Origin: Luzula sylvatica | Taxonomy: Eukaryota; Streptophyta; Magnoliopsida; Poales; Juncaceae | Direction of reading: 5' to 3' | DNA length: 64,000 bases | Assembly: GCA_946800325.1 (NCBI GenBank) | Contig: OX326960.1 | Coordinates: 16,826,393 to 16,890,392, forward strand | Shown here: one piece after another, positions 11,835 to 22,841 of the stretch | Position numbering within the stretch: position 1 is the first letter of the stretch | Layout: each line of letters begins with the position of its first letter | The notes under the pieces: model-generated | Seen by the model: only the letters and a program-made list of their open reading frames with translations | Databases searched by the model: none | Told to the model about the DNA's origin: nothing | Translations under genes and position numbers: made by a program

Positions 11835-11960
11835 TTCCCGAGCTATATGGCCAGCATATTTGCGGTTCCTCGTTTGGATGGCTTTTTACGATAGATTTAG
11901 ACCTTAAATGTCGTTTACTAAACCCATTCACGAGAGAGAGCATCGAGCTACCACCCCTTC
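11835..11960 (+). pseudogene. 126-bp F-box gene fragment inserted as filler DNA with a 20-bp flanking repeat
   Basis: The insert is nearly identical to F-box codons for IPELYGQHICGS through ELPPLP (8898-9025 and 21429-21556). At the corresponding place in copy 1 (about 4285-4295) the host sequence runs through without it. It is flanked by a perfect 20-bp direct repeat of host sequence (ttccgacggaggatttggag at 11815-11834 and 11958-11977). The last bases of the donor match, ccccttccg, overlap the second repeat, so a few bases of microhomology lie at the 3' junction. The donor piece comes from the middle of the coding region, with no A tail. This fits templated repair of a staggered break, although aberrant LINE-mediated insertion cannot be excluded. 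The fragment cannot make an F-box protein. Confidence 0.85.
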
Positions 11961-12165
11961 CGACGGAGGATTTGGAGCCAACTAGACAAATTGGCTGCAA
12001 GAAACCGTCAATGTATGTATGTAATCTTTTTTGGTAATTTTCAATTTCATTCAAATGGTCAATAAGTTCATTTTTTCCTATACATTTCTCGACGGATAAG
12101 CACATTATGAATTATTGATTAAATATAGAAATATATCTTCTATTTATTCTTCTCTGTCATTTAAT

Positions 12166-12684
12166 CAAGGTTTTAAAAATCGGCCTAGGCAGCTGCCTAG
12201 GCGTTAGGCGCCGACCAAACGTCCAATTTTACTCTAATCGTTTATGTCTAGACGGAATTCCGACTAGATACTGGCTAGGCGCCGAATAATTCCGTCTGGG
12301 CCCAGCCGACTTATTTTTTTTTAATTTTTTTTTAAGTCCACAACCTATTTTCTTTTAAGGCCTACACCCTTCTCTTTTTCTTTCTTTCTATTTTTAGTAA
12401 CTTTATTTTGTGGTTCATTTGGATTTGTGTTAATGTTAGGTTGTTTATTTCATGTTATGATTTGTTTATATGTTGTCTTAAATAAAATTCATATATACTA
12501 TTTTTAGTATAAAAAGTTGTAGCGCAAATTATAATATATAAAAATTAAAAAATATTACAAAAACTATGTAAAATTACAAATCCGTCTAGATCCGATTAAT
12601 CTCCAATTAATTCCCGATTAATCCCTCTATGCGCTAGACGGTGTCCGTCCGCCCGACTAGCGCCTAGCGATTTCTGTAACATTG
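12166..12684. mobile_element. hAT-type MITE, private to copy 2
   Basis: The 519-bp insertion is absent from copy 1 (empty site cctttaat near 4469). It has an imperfect terminal inverted repeat, caaggttttaaaaatcg at the left against caatgttacagaaatcg from the right end. The flanking 8-bp repeats catttaat (12158-12165) and cctttaat (12685-12692) match at seven of eight bases. The 8-bp duplication indicates the hAT superfamily. Termini are GC-richer (gcctaggcg-like) than the AT-rich centre. There is no coding capacity. Confidence 0.75.
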
Positions 12685-12785
12685 CCTTTAATTGATTTTT
12701 GCTTTTAAATTCATATGATTTTTTCGATACCAGTTCTAGTCAATTTCAGTACCACTCCATAGCAGTAAATATTGGTACGAAAATT

Positions 12786-12932
12786 TCCGTGTCAATGGGA
12801 TTGTGAGCTAGTGGTTGGGTATGAGACACAAAAAATCATATGTTGTGAGGGATTGTGGGTTCGAATCACATTTGAATCAATGGATGGAGGACCACCGAAC
12901 CTTCTCCATTTATTCGTTTTTGTTGTTATATT
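12786..12932 (+). mobile_element. tRNA-derived SINE, private to copy 2
   Basis: The insertion is absent from copy 1 near 4573. It shows an A-box-like tgagctagtggttggg and a B-box gggttcgaatcac about 40 bp apart, then a body containing ggaccaccgaaccttctcc and a T-rich 3' end. The body matches the fragment at 22770-22841 in inverse orientation. It is a different family from the poly(A)-tailed SINEs at 6264 and 35043. The target duplication is not clear. Confidence 0.7.
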
Positions 12933-13399
12933 TTATCAGTCCTATTTGTTTTATAAATGAGATCTCGTGATTTAACAATATAGCGATCATTTAAATTTGG
13001 TGGCCGTATGCGCCGGTCCATTTACAAGTACACGGTTACGTTATGCATGTGAAAATTTGACAAATCTAGGAGATATGTAGAATTGGCAAGTTAGGGTAGG
13101 AATTCGAAAGATAAATCATTTTCAGATAGATATCTGATTTTATCTTATTTTTGTTTATTTTTGCGTGTATACAGAACGATTATCTTTTTCTTTTTCGATT
13201 TACCAATATACTTTCCCTCCAAAATGGATCGGTAAATTTTTTGAAGGAGATTGTTGACCCTAATACTTTTTTCTCCACTTTCATTTGGCGAATCCATGGT
13301 AATAATGGTTTGTTACGTACTTAATTTCTCTTTTATTATATTTTTTGCATTCAGATTTATTTAGTAGGCTCCTATTTTGATAGGTAAATATTTCGATTC

Positions 13400-15000
13400 T
13401 GGATGTGCGATGCGAGGCCCAAAACAATAATTGTAACCTCCAAAATGATTTTGATCCATCTTTACAAACAGCAGGTTTATATGATACACTTCCCCTAACT
13501 TTTATAATATTTAGTTTCTGTCTACATGTTTGTAAAAAATCTGAATCCTTTTTTATATTCTGATTATGGATGGTTTTGCATGGTTTGTGAGGGCCAGCGA
13601 AGATCGAAGCGAGGACATTTGATCTGAATCCTTTTTAATATGATCAGAGGTGTGTTTGATATTTCTCCACATTGAGAGGTGTTTCTCGAAATTCATGAAA
13701 TTCACGGGTATAGGTGGTATTTCTATTTTGAACGTTTTTTTTATATTTTTCGCTTTTCCAGACATACTAAAATAGACTTCTAAAAAATATAGATTTCAAC
13801 GTGATGGCATCGAAAAAGTGACGATAAAATTTGGGCTAAACGGATAAATTTTTCAAGAAGGATGAACATTTTACGAGAATTATTCACAATGTTTTTCAAA
13901 CATTTTGTTGGATTTGTACTAATTTGATCGTAGTTTCGGATTTTTAAAAATTGTTGATTTCAACGCGATTATTAAAATGTTCTTCAAACATTTTGTCGGA
14001 TTTGTACTAACTTGATTGTTGTTTTAGGTTTTTTAATGAGTGCAGATCAACACGCTGACTTGAGCGATAAAAGAAGTCCCCGCGGAACCGTGCGGAATCG
14101 TTAAAATAAAATTAAAACATTGAAAAATACCATATGATGTTAAATAATTCTAAATTATGTTTTTTTCATATTTAAATAATTCTATTTATTTCAACACAAG
14201 AGATTTCTTAAACTTAAAAAACATATATTAAATACTAATATTATTTCTTAAGTTGCAGATTAAAAATAACAATGAATTAAATAGCGGCGTAAATAACGTC
14301 TTTATAGGGAAAAAATGTCGCAAAATATATCTAAGACGCAATACATCAATCTATTAAATAAAAATGATATATAATGTTGCTATAGACTGCAATAACAGAA
14401 ATAGCTAGTAAAACTCAATCAAAAGACCGCTGAATAGCGACTTAAAACGTTGAAAAATAGAATATGACGTAGTATTCACATATCTGTATTTTGATATATG
14501 TTTAACCCCTAATTTTTTTGGATACTGTGAAAAAACTGCATATCTTTTTGTAAACTCAAAAAAAAATCATGTACTAAATTTTTATTTTCAAATACCCGTT
14601 TATGGATGATATTAATTTTTTTTTATCAAAATACTCTTCTATTTTAATATGTAATAATTACAAAAATATTTTTGTTATTTTTATTAATTTTAAGAAAATT
14701 CATAAATATTTTTAACATGTAGTGATTTTGAAATTTTTGTTATTACATATTGTGTTTATATTAATATAATAAACAATAATAATATACACCTTGAAAATAT
14801 ATTGATCGAAAAATATATGTTTAAACATCAAGTTTTTATTCTCATTCTTCTAATTTTATGTATTTTTTTTAATAGTTTCGTAATATTTTATTTTTTTAAT
14901 ATTTGCAGGTTGTTTTTTAAATATTGTTCCTCCTCTTATTAATATTTTACGTTAGTTTTTTAGGAAAAAAATATAAAAGTCAAATTTATATAATGTATGA
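13400..15000. other. Non-coding remainder of duplication copy 2
   Basis: The stretch 13400-14090 matches 5130-5880, including a decayed Helitron-like hairpin at about 14075-14092. The stretch 14270-14480 has CG-containing words (agcggcgtaaataacgtc, agcgacttaaaacg) typical of eroded DNA-transposon subterminal sequence. The stretch 14595-15000 repeats 6585-7000. No gene is seen. Confidence 0.5.
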
Positions 15001-15574
15001 AATATTAAAATTATAGGAAATGATTTATAATAATAAAAATATTAACTCTTATGTGCTACAAAAAAATTAGGATTTTTTTAAAAATTAATAAAAATAATAT
15101 TTTTTTAATTACCACATATGTAAATTTAGGGTGTCTTTTACAATATCCTAATAATTTAGGTTTTCTTTTATAAATTTCGCATATTTAGTTGATAAAAAAA
15201 ATGAATGAACTTGATTCACAATGAACCAACTTCGTGTAACATTTACATTGGTTGATTAATATGATTTGGATCTTTTGATCAAGATCAAATGATCTGTATA
15301 TATTAACATTGTGTGAATTTCTATGGAAGCAAAGATACTTTTAAAATTATATATACTAATAATAAGTTAACAATGACTAAGAAGATAAATTAACATCAAT
15401 TAATCCTTACATTGTCAAATCGAAAAATTCGTTCGGTTTAACGTATTTTACAATATTGAACTCAAGGTTTATTAATATCCTTTTCCGATCACTATTCAGT
15501 TAATATCGGTATGAAAGAGAAGTTTTTTCTTCTCACTTCTAGAAGAAAATGACATGTCTTCTATTTAAAAAGAC

Positions 15575-17200
15575 AACTAAAGTTGGCAAAAGATGATCAG
15601 GTCCGATCCGAACTTGAAAAGTGAACAATTTTAAATTGAAACCAAACCGAAATCGAATGGTTCAAATCTTAAATAAAATCAAACTGAATTGATCCGAGTC
15701 CGAAATCGGATAGAAATCGAATGATCCGAATACGAAATTGAACCGAATCCAAATAATCCGAATCCGAAATCGGACTGAAAACTTCTAACCCAAGACCCGA
15801 AATCCGAACTCACCTGAAAATGAAGTCGAGATCGAACTGACCAGAAACTTGACTGATCCGAAAATCAAATTCTTAAAATTTGTATGACGCGAATATGTTT
15901 CTTAACATAATCGTATAATCACGCAAAAAAGATGTTAAATAATTGTATTTCTAAGACAGTGTATCGAATAGTCAGTACAAAGTTGGTTACAAGCACTAAT
16001 AAATACTTAATAATTATCTAGATACAACTAATTCCTAGATAAATTTCTATGCCAACCAGAAACAAATACTGTGCACACTGGGCCACACCCAAAGTATTAC
16101 TTGTTATTGGTATGGAGATTTGAGATTTTTGGAAACCCGGGAAATTACAAAATTGGAAAAATAAAATCTTTGAGAAAATAGAAAAAATTCTCCATATATT
16201 AATATTGTCATGATTAAATAATAAATAAGGAAATAATTATTTTCTTGTATTAATTTTTTGTAATGGGTAAGGATTTTGCTATCAACAGAAGAGGTAGGCT
16301 AGAATTTTATTCATTCGAACAAATACCAACAATTGTATTTTTTCTTTTTTTCAGTATAATAAAATAATTTGAGCGTCGTCGACCGTGATTTTTTTTTCTT
16401 TCGAGATTTTCGTGTGTATTTTTTTGTGTGTGATAAAACAATTGTATTATTTTCTGTTCACGTGTATTTTTTTGTGTTTGGTTTGTGGCAACGATCCCAA
16501 CATTACTATAATAACTAGTATATATTATATTTGAATGCGCATTGACACTACAAAAGATCATATTGAATTATTCTTTAGATTTAAATGATGTACAAACTAC
16601 TCGTCTGAACAAAATATGAATGACCTAATTCCAAATCGTCAAAATTATATCCATATTTTATCAAATCTTGGATTGATATGTACAAGAATAATTCAAAAAT
16701 TAAATGTTCCAGAACCCGCATAATTCGTAAAGAAAATGTTCTGAAATCCGAACAATCCGGAAACTAAAATTTTCAAAATCCGAACGATCCGAAAACTAAA
16801 TTCTCTGGAACCCGAATGACCAAATAACCGAAACGGTCCATAACTGAAATATCCGAAAATCGAAACGATTCAGAACCGAACGATCCGACAACTGAAACGA
16901 TCGAGAACCGAACGATTTGAAATCGAAACAATCCGGAACCGAACAATCCGGAACCGAACAACTTGATAACCTAAACGAACCACTACCGAAAGACCCGATA
17001 ATAGAAATGATCCGGATCCGAACGATATGAAACCGAACGACCCCATAACCAAAACGATCCACAACCGAAAGACTTGATATTCGAAATGGTCCGGAACCAA
17101 ACGGTCCGAAAACCGAATGATCCTGAACCCAATGGTCCGGAACCGAAAGACAGGAAAATCAAAACGACCGGAAAACCGAAATGACCCCACCGTCCCATTG
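15575..17200. repeat. Degenerate (ccgaa/gatccg)n arrays flanking an AT-rich core
   Basis: Two arrays of short degenerate repeats with the core ccgaa, spaced by about 9-18 bp, lie at about 15600-15860 and 16690-17190, separated by about 830 bp of AT-rich DNA. The composition resembles the TTCGG-rich interior of the hAT MITE at 45189-45723. Long reading frames across the second array on the minus strand are low-complexity artefacts of the repeat. Possible ends are gttggcaaaagatgatc near 15583 and its weak inverse near 17200; I could not confirm a TIR or target duplication. Confidence 0.5.
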
Positions 17201-17671
17201 TCACCTTCCTCCATATACAACCTATTAACTATGAGTATATATGAGTAAGGAAAAAATGGGCCACCATACTATAAATTAGAGATTAATTATTTGAAATATA
17301 TAAGTTTAGATGAACTAATTTTCGATTCAAGAAATTTGGAGTAAATGTTTCAAAATAATAATGGATGTTTATTACAAACTGCTTGAATAAACCTCATATA
17401 ATTATCGTAACACAAAGTATTATAAAGGTAAATCAAGAATACCCATTAATTGAAACATCTTACAATATAATAAATAAATTGTATATATTAATAATATGAT
17501 ATCGGTAACCAACCTCATGTATAACCAAAAAAAGGCAGTTACTCCTTGTGATGTGGGAAGTTACCATTAACTAAATTATATATACCAGAACCATAGTAAA
17601 TGGCCTCAATCTCATATATGTAACACGATCCCCTACATGCCCCACTAGCCCCACCTAGTGATACCCCCATG

Positions 17672-17678
17672 TATATAT
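17672..17678 (+). promoter_or_regulatory. Candidate TATA box of the 147-codon gene
   Basis: The sequence tatatat lies 62 bp upstream of the ATG at 17740, preceded by a C-rich stretch. That spacing would give a short leader of about 35 bp. It is inferred from position only. Confidence 0.35.
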
Positions 17679-17739
17679 CATCAGTCTAATTTCAAGTTTC
17701 GATTAACTTATCATTCTAAACAAAAGAGGGAGTAGAGTA

Positions 17740-18183
17740 ATGGGGAAAAACAGAAACAAGAAGTATAAAAATATATCCTCTGAATCTACCAAACCCCACA
17801 GGTTGCTCGTCAGTAAAAATGAATTCATAGACGACAAGAAAAGAATATCTCCAGAAGGAACCAACAATCCTCAAAAGGAGAGAATATCCAAAGCTATGAA
17901 GAGATTTTTCAAGGCCACGCGCCGGGACTGTTGTCGCCGTGAAAAGAACTCCAAGAGACTCAAGAGCCATATTAAATTGGTTCATCAGGAAGAGTACTTA
18001 TCGTTTTCCACAGCCCAACAGGGGGAAAATTCGAGTCATTCCACCCCTCTCAATTCAGACGACTTTTGGGAGAGCAGTGCCGATCAAGACATCATCAGTG
18101 ATGATGATGAGATGGGTATTGACTCCGAGGCTTTAATTATCTCCGAGGAGGACAACTTTTCTCTCTCTTCAGGTGAAGAATGA
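17740..18183 (+). CDS. Small uncharacterised protein, 147 residues, basic N-half and acidic C-half
   Basis: This is an intact intronless ORF. Residues 1-90 are strongly basic (MGKNRNKKYKN; RISKAMKRFFKATRRDCCRREKN). The segment around residues 68-87 (DCCRREKNSKRLKSHIKLVH) has cysteines followed by a His-x4-His, reminiscent of a degenerate C2H2 zinc finger but lacking a normal C-x2/4-C pair. Residues 107-147 are acidic and Ser-rich (DDFWESS, ISDDDEMG, ISEEDN, SSGEE). A nuclear protein is plausible by composition. I recognise no family. A TATA-like box lies 62 bp upstream, and the ORF is denser in GC than its flanks. It sits in a 4.4-kb block found only in copy 2, between a ccgaa array and a hAT MITE, so it could be a stranded host gene or cargo of a transposon. 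Confidence 0.55.
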   Translation: MGKNRNKKYKNISSESTKPHRLLVSKNEFIDDKKRISPEGTNNPQKERISKAMKRFFKATRRDCCRREKNSKRLKSHIKLVHQEEYLSFSTAQQGENSSHSTPLNSDDFWESSADQDIISDDDEMGIDSEALIISEEDNFSLSSGEE

Positions 18184-18510
18184 ATGGATGGTTTCTTTGA
18201 TTTTATGTTACTGTGTAATTTATGTTCATATCTTTGAATTGTATGTTCATCGTTTAGTTATGAATTAGTTAAGTTGATTGAATTCTTATTCTTGATGTGC
18301 ATCTTTGGTTACTTATATCTTGACGTGTTCCTATATTTTCTATCAACTAATCCCTAGAAAATGAAGTATTCTATTTTTTTTTTTTAATTTAGTATGTAAA
18401 TTAAACATTTGAATGAAATATATAAGAAAGTATGTTGAGACATTCTAAATCCAAACATCCAACTAAACACCTCTTTGAATAAATAGTTAGATTGGTCTAT
18501 ATTATTTTGA

Positions 18511-18772
18511 AGGGGAGTTCTATCATACACCATTTTACAAGGGTATTTTGGGTATTTTAGCAATTAATTATATTTGTAAAAAGATGTATCATAAAATTTA
18601 TTTTTTATGGAAATTTTGGTTTAAATGACCAACAAAAATTTCCAATTTAATTAAACATTAATTGATAAATATATTTGATATCTTACCTTAAATATTCATA
18701 AATGGATAATTACTCCAAATACCATTGAAAATGGGTGTATGATAAGGAAAGGAGTGTATGATAGAAGCCCCC
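18511..18772. mobile_element. hAT-type MITE with perfect 8-bp target duplication
   Basis: The 262-bp element has TIRs aggggagttctatcatacac at the left and, read inward from the right, gggggcttctatcatacac. It is flanked on both sides by tattttga (18503-18510 and 18773-18780), a perfect 8-bp repeat. It is non-coding and AT-rich inside. Confidence 0.8.
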
Positions 18773-19296
18773 TATTTTGAATCAATCGAATATAATTTAT
18801 AACAATAAAAATGAGATGAGGAGCACAGCATATTTTTCATTGTTGTAAATATTTTTCTGAAATTTATTTGATCATTGTTATAGAGAATGAAAAGCTTTAA
18901 AACAAAAAATAAATTATATTTAATCATATTAAATGAGAATATCAGAAGTCTTTGGAGTTACAAAAAATTATAGAATAACAAAAACCTATATAAATCATGC
19001 TAGGAAAAATCCAATGAGATAAAAATCATAGCAAAAAGAAGATTACGACATGTATTACTTCTTCCCCTCATTTATGCCAATATTTCTGAAACGAAGAACG
19101 GAAGAAGTCCGATCTTGTATAATTAACTGTTCGAAATTTTAGTTGGCAATGACTTTGTGAAGAGATCTACTAAATCCTCATTTGAGCGGATCTGACAAAC
19201 AATTATTGCACAGTTCTTTGGAAGTTCATGAGTTTAGAATAATTTTGTTGATGGATCATCGTTCAAACTCGCATGACATCCGTTTGAACATTCATT

Positions 19297-19437
19297 CACT
19301 ACAACATTTCAGGCTTATTGGGACAGGGAAAAATCGTCTCAATAAGCCTCCAAACCGTCCCAATAATCGTTTTAGGACAGTGGGCCGTCCCAAACACACC
19401 GTACCAAACAAGGGCTTACCAATCCGGGACGGACCGT
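19297..19437 (+). mobile_element. Single CACTA-type (EnSpm) transposon end, truncated
   Basis: It begins CACTACAACATTTCAGGC and continues with subterminal repeats of the gggacgg/ccgtccc type (gggacag, ccgtccc, gggacgg), the normal layout of CACTA termini. The matching TAGTG end is not found. It stops at about 19437, where sequence homologous to 6585 resumes. Confidence 0.65.
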
Positions 19438-20174
19438 CATGAGTATATTAATTTTTTTATATCAAAATACTCTTCTATTTTCAAATGTAATAATTAATTT
19501 TTTTTTTTGTTAATTTTAAGAATAATCATAATATTTCTTAACATGTGATTTCAAAAATATAAATTATTGCATGTCGTGTTTATTTAATTTTAATGTTTTA
19601 TTTGTTATTCCTGAAAAACTAACGTCAGATAATAATAAAATAAACAATAATAAATAAACACCTTGAAAATATATTCATAGAAAATATATGTTTAAACAAC
19701 TAGTTTTTTATTTTCATTCTATTTTCGTGCATATTTTAATAATTTAATAATTTTTATTTTTAAATATTTGCAAAGTGTTATTTTCATATTGTTATTCATC
19801 TTATTATTAAATTATGTTAGTTTTTGAGGAAGAAAAATATAAAAAAATAAATATATTTATGAATATTAAAATTAGTTTTTGATAAAAAAAAAATATGTCC
19901 GGCAACTTGGGCTTTATACAGGTGATAAAAAATAGCCCACGGAAATAAAATTTAAGATGAAAAAGTGTTTAAAAAGAAATGTTAATTTTAAATGGGAATT
20001 GGGACGGTGATTTATAAATACTTACTGGGCTGAAGTTGTGTAACGGGTCATTTTGGAATAAGATAACTCGCTTCACAGAACACATGTTTTAAACTACTCG
20101 CACCGCTTCATCTTTATCCTTTTCACAGAATACTTCATATTAAAATTAAAATTCGAAATATTAATTCTCGTTTC

Positions 20175-21140
20175 ATCACACTTTAATTGAAGAAAGTAAC
20201 CGAAGCCAGCAACAAAGAGCATTTGGGGAAGAAAGTTCGTCGTCCCGAGACCGTTCGCAAAATAATCTCACTTCTCTTCTCTTCACTCTTCTTCTTCTTC
20301 TTCTTCTTCTTCTTCATTTCGGGTTTGGATAAGAAGTTCTTTGTTCGTTGCTTCCTCTATTTTGATAATAGGTAACCCTCTCAATCTCTCTATAATTCGA
20401 ATTTTTTTTCTTTTTCGAAATCTTTCCATAGTTTAGTTTCTTTATTTTCTAATTAATTTGAATGGTATTAGTTGAGTCCAATGATTTTTCTTATCTTCCC
20501 AAAAGTTTCAGCCATTTTGATTTTCCTTCAGAAAAAAAGATATTAATTAGGTTAAGATTTCAGTTGTAAACACTAAATACTTCCGAATGGGACAATCTGA
20601 TTTGTTTCTGCAACTATTTTACACCATTTGTTTTGCTTAATTGACATTCAAATGATGTTTTTTGTATCATCCAATTTAGTTTGTTATAAGATCTCATAGA
20701 TATTTTGAATTTTAAATATGATCAGTAGTTATTCATGATGGTACAGGATTGCACAATTTTAATTTCTGACCCTTTCTTTGAACTGTTGGGTTTTCTAATT
20801 TTGAAAGGGATACTCGGTTCTTTTGTCAGTATTTGAGTAAATGTTATAATTGTAATTTGCTCCGATTAGTATGTTTTATCTTTTGATATTCTTTAAATGG
20901 ATTTGTAAACTTGGTCAAATTATATTTACCTGATAGAACTACTTTCTCTTAGTTTGAACCTGTAAACATTATATATTAAGTGGGACTTTGTTTATCTTTG
21001 CATAATTAATTTGGTCCAACATTTAAGTGCAGATTTGAAACATCTATTTTCTCATACTATTTGTCTTCTACCTCTCATTTCCTTTCCTTTACTTAATGCA
21101 GTTATCCTAAACTAATTAATGACAATTATCTATCATACAG
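20175..21140 (+). promoter_or_regulatory. 5' UTR exon and 5' UTR intron of F-box copy 2
   Basis: The structure is the same as in copy 1: a leader with a (CTT)n tract (about 20285-20315, shorter than in copy 1), donor ag|gtaacc with the intron from 20372, acceptor atacag ending at 21140. After the acceptor this copy has about 18 extra bases (around 21147-21172) compared with copy 1 before the shared ATG context. The upstream region 19890-20170 is the putative promoter, matching 7050-7620. Confidence 0.65.
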
Positions 21141-21196
21141 GGTATACACAGCGGTGGACCGAACCAAACTAAGATTGCCATAAGCTCGCTCAGTCC

Positions 21197-22339
21197 ATGG
21201 CTAATTGGTCTGACCTGCCGAACGACTTGCTCCGACGAGTATCGAGTTCTGTTTCTTTGCCAGATCGCCACCGATTGAGGTCTGTTTGCAAAAACTGGAA
21301 CTTGGCCGGCAAAGAAAAGAGTAGTCATCCTTTTGCACCCGAGCTTCCGTGGGTGGTACTTGGAGAAGATCACGAGACACGGAAATGGAACTTTTTTAAC
21401 ATTTCAGAACAAAGACCCTACTCCATCGATATTCCCGAACTATATGGCCAGCATATTTGCGGTTCCTCGTTTGGATGGCTTTTTACGATAGATTTAGACC
21501 TTAAATGTCGTTTACTAAACCCATTCACGAGAGAGAGCATCGAGCTACCACCCCTTCCGCCCTACTGTAACACTGTTGATGTCATTGTTACCGAAGAACC
21601 GGCCGTTCACGATGCTAAAGGAAACAAAATCGGGATGACCTTCAAAGAGATGCAAAGGGAAATGATATTCAAAGGGATTTTATCTCACGATCCTAGAGAG
21701 AGATCAGATTTCACGGTCATGATCATTTTCGGTTCGGATAAATTGCTCGCAATATGGAGGCCCGGTGATATATGTTGGACGGTTCCCGAGAGCCCGCTCC
21801 AAGAAGATGACTTGATTTGGTTAATGGATGTGATTTTTTTCAGAGGGAAGTTGTATCTTGTTTCGGACAGTCGGCATTTTTTTGTTCTTGATGTTGGTTC
21901 TCCTCTTGAGCTGACTAGAATCAAACCTCGGGTACCGCGCTTTGAGAAGATAGCGGATGAGAGGTATCTGGTGGATCTCAACGGAGAATTGTTGCTTATC
22001 CAGAGGTACAAAAAATACTCGAAGAGGAAGCCGAAAAAAGAGATTCGGGTCTTAAGGCTGGATATTGAGAAAGGCAGTTGGGAAGAGTTGAATGATATAG
22101 GTGGTCTATCATTATTTATAGGGAATAACTCGGCAGTGGCGGTTGATCCTTGCATGTTCCCCAATTGCATTGGAAATGCCGTGTACTTGGCCGACACATG
22201 CGATAGTGATCATTGGGTGATGATGGGACACCAATTTGGGGTGTATCATATGGTTGACAACAGTATGGGGCAGTTTTGTCTCGTTGACGATTGTTTTCTA
22301 CCTCATGATGCACCCCTCAGATGGATCACTCCTAATTAA
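21197..22339 (+). CDS. F-box protein with DUF295 (KIB1-4 type) C-terminal domain, copy 2
   Basis: This is a 380-residue paralogue of the protein at 8666-9808, about 98% identical (eight residue differences by eye). The N-terminal F-box is residues 3-42; DUF295 follows to the C terminus. It keeps Gly in LNGELLL and Trp in GSWEELNDIGG, the residues expected at these DUF295 positions, so it looks like the better-preserved copy. The predicted role is an SCF substrate receptor; target unknown. Like copy 1 it is translated from one exon downstream of a 5'-UTR intron. About 1 kb of its 3' flank is conserved before the array of TIR elements beginning at 23416. Confidence 0.9.
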   Translation: MANWSDLPNDLLRRVSSSVSLPDRHRLRSVCKNWNLAGKEKSSHPFAPELPWVVLGEDHETRKWNFFNISEQRPYSIDIPELYGQHICGSSFGWLFTIDLDLKCRLLNPFTRESIELPPLPPYCNTVDVIVTEEPAVHDAKGNKIGMTFKEMQREMIFKGILSHDPRERSDFTVMIIFGSDKLLAIWRPGDICWTVPESPLQEDDLIWLMDVIFFRGKLYLVSDSRHFFVLDVGSPLELTRIKPRVPRFEKIADERYLVDLNGELLLIQRYKKYSKRKPKKEIRVLRLDIEKGSWEELNDIGGLSLFIGNNSAVAVDPCMFPNCIGNAVYLADTCDSDHWVMMGHQFGVYHMVDNSMGQFCLVDDCFLPHDAPLRWITPN

Positions 22340-22769
22340 CGTGTGATTAAGGAAGCTATTTGTGGGGCCAAACAATTGAAAATTTATTGTAGGAATTTCA
22401 AATTCAATTTTGATGGGAAACATATATTTGTTATTGACCTCATGATTTGGTATTATATTTTTATAACATTTATTTGCAACATGTATTTGTTATCAACATT
22501 GAATCATTTTGATGTGAAACATATCGTGCTATGTTTAATTCGGATGTTCTTCTGATCAGTTTTATTTTTATGTCACTTAGATACATATTATGATGGATTT
22601 ATGTCTGTACATTAAGAACATGGCAATTTAATTGGGATTATATATTTATTTTTTCCTAATAAGTTTTGTATAAGAGATTTCATTTCTTGCCCATGTTAAC
22701 TTTTGATTTCTCTCTTTTCTAGCTAATCTATTTGTCCTTCGAATTTTGTTTAATTATAATATGATTATT

Positions 22770-22841
22770 AAAAAAAAGACGAGTAAATGAAGAAGGTTCG
22801 GTGATCCTTCATCCATTGGTAGTTGGTACCAATAGGACTCG
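22770..22841 (-). mobile_element. 5'-truncated SINE with 18-bp target duplication
   Basis: The 72-bp insertion is flanked by the perfect repeat aattataatatgattatt (22752-22769 and 22842-22859). Copy 1 has the empty site near 10190. On the minus strand it matches the 3' body of the SINE at 12786-12932 (accgaaccttctt type). Confidence 0.85.

Noticed and set aside
11771..12037. 88-codon plus-strand frame containing F-box sequence
   Set aside because: Created by the filler insertion; the surrounding host sequence is not coding in copy 1 and no F-box motif is included.
16773..17220. Overlapping minus-strand frames rich in Phe, Gly and Ser
   Set aside because: Low-complexity translation of the ccgaa array; all three minus frames are open and repeat the same words.
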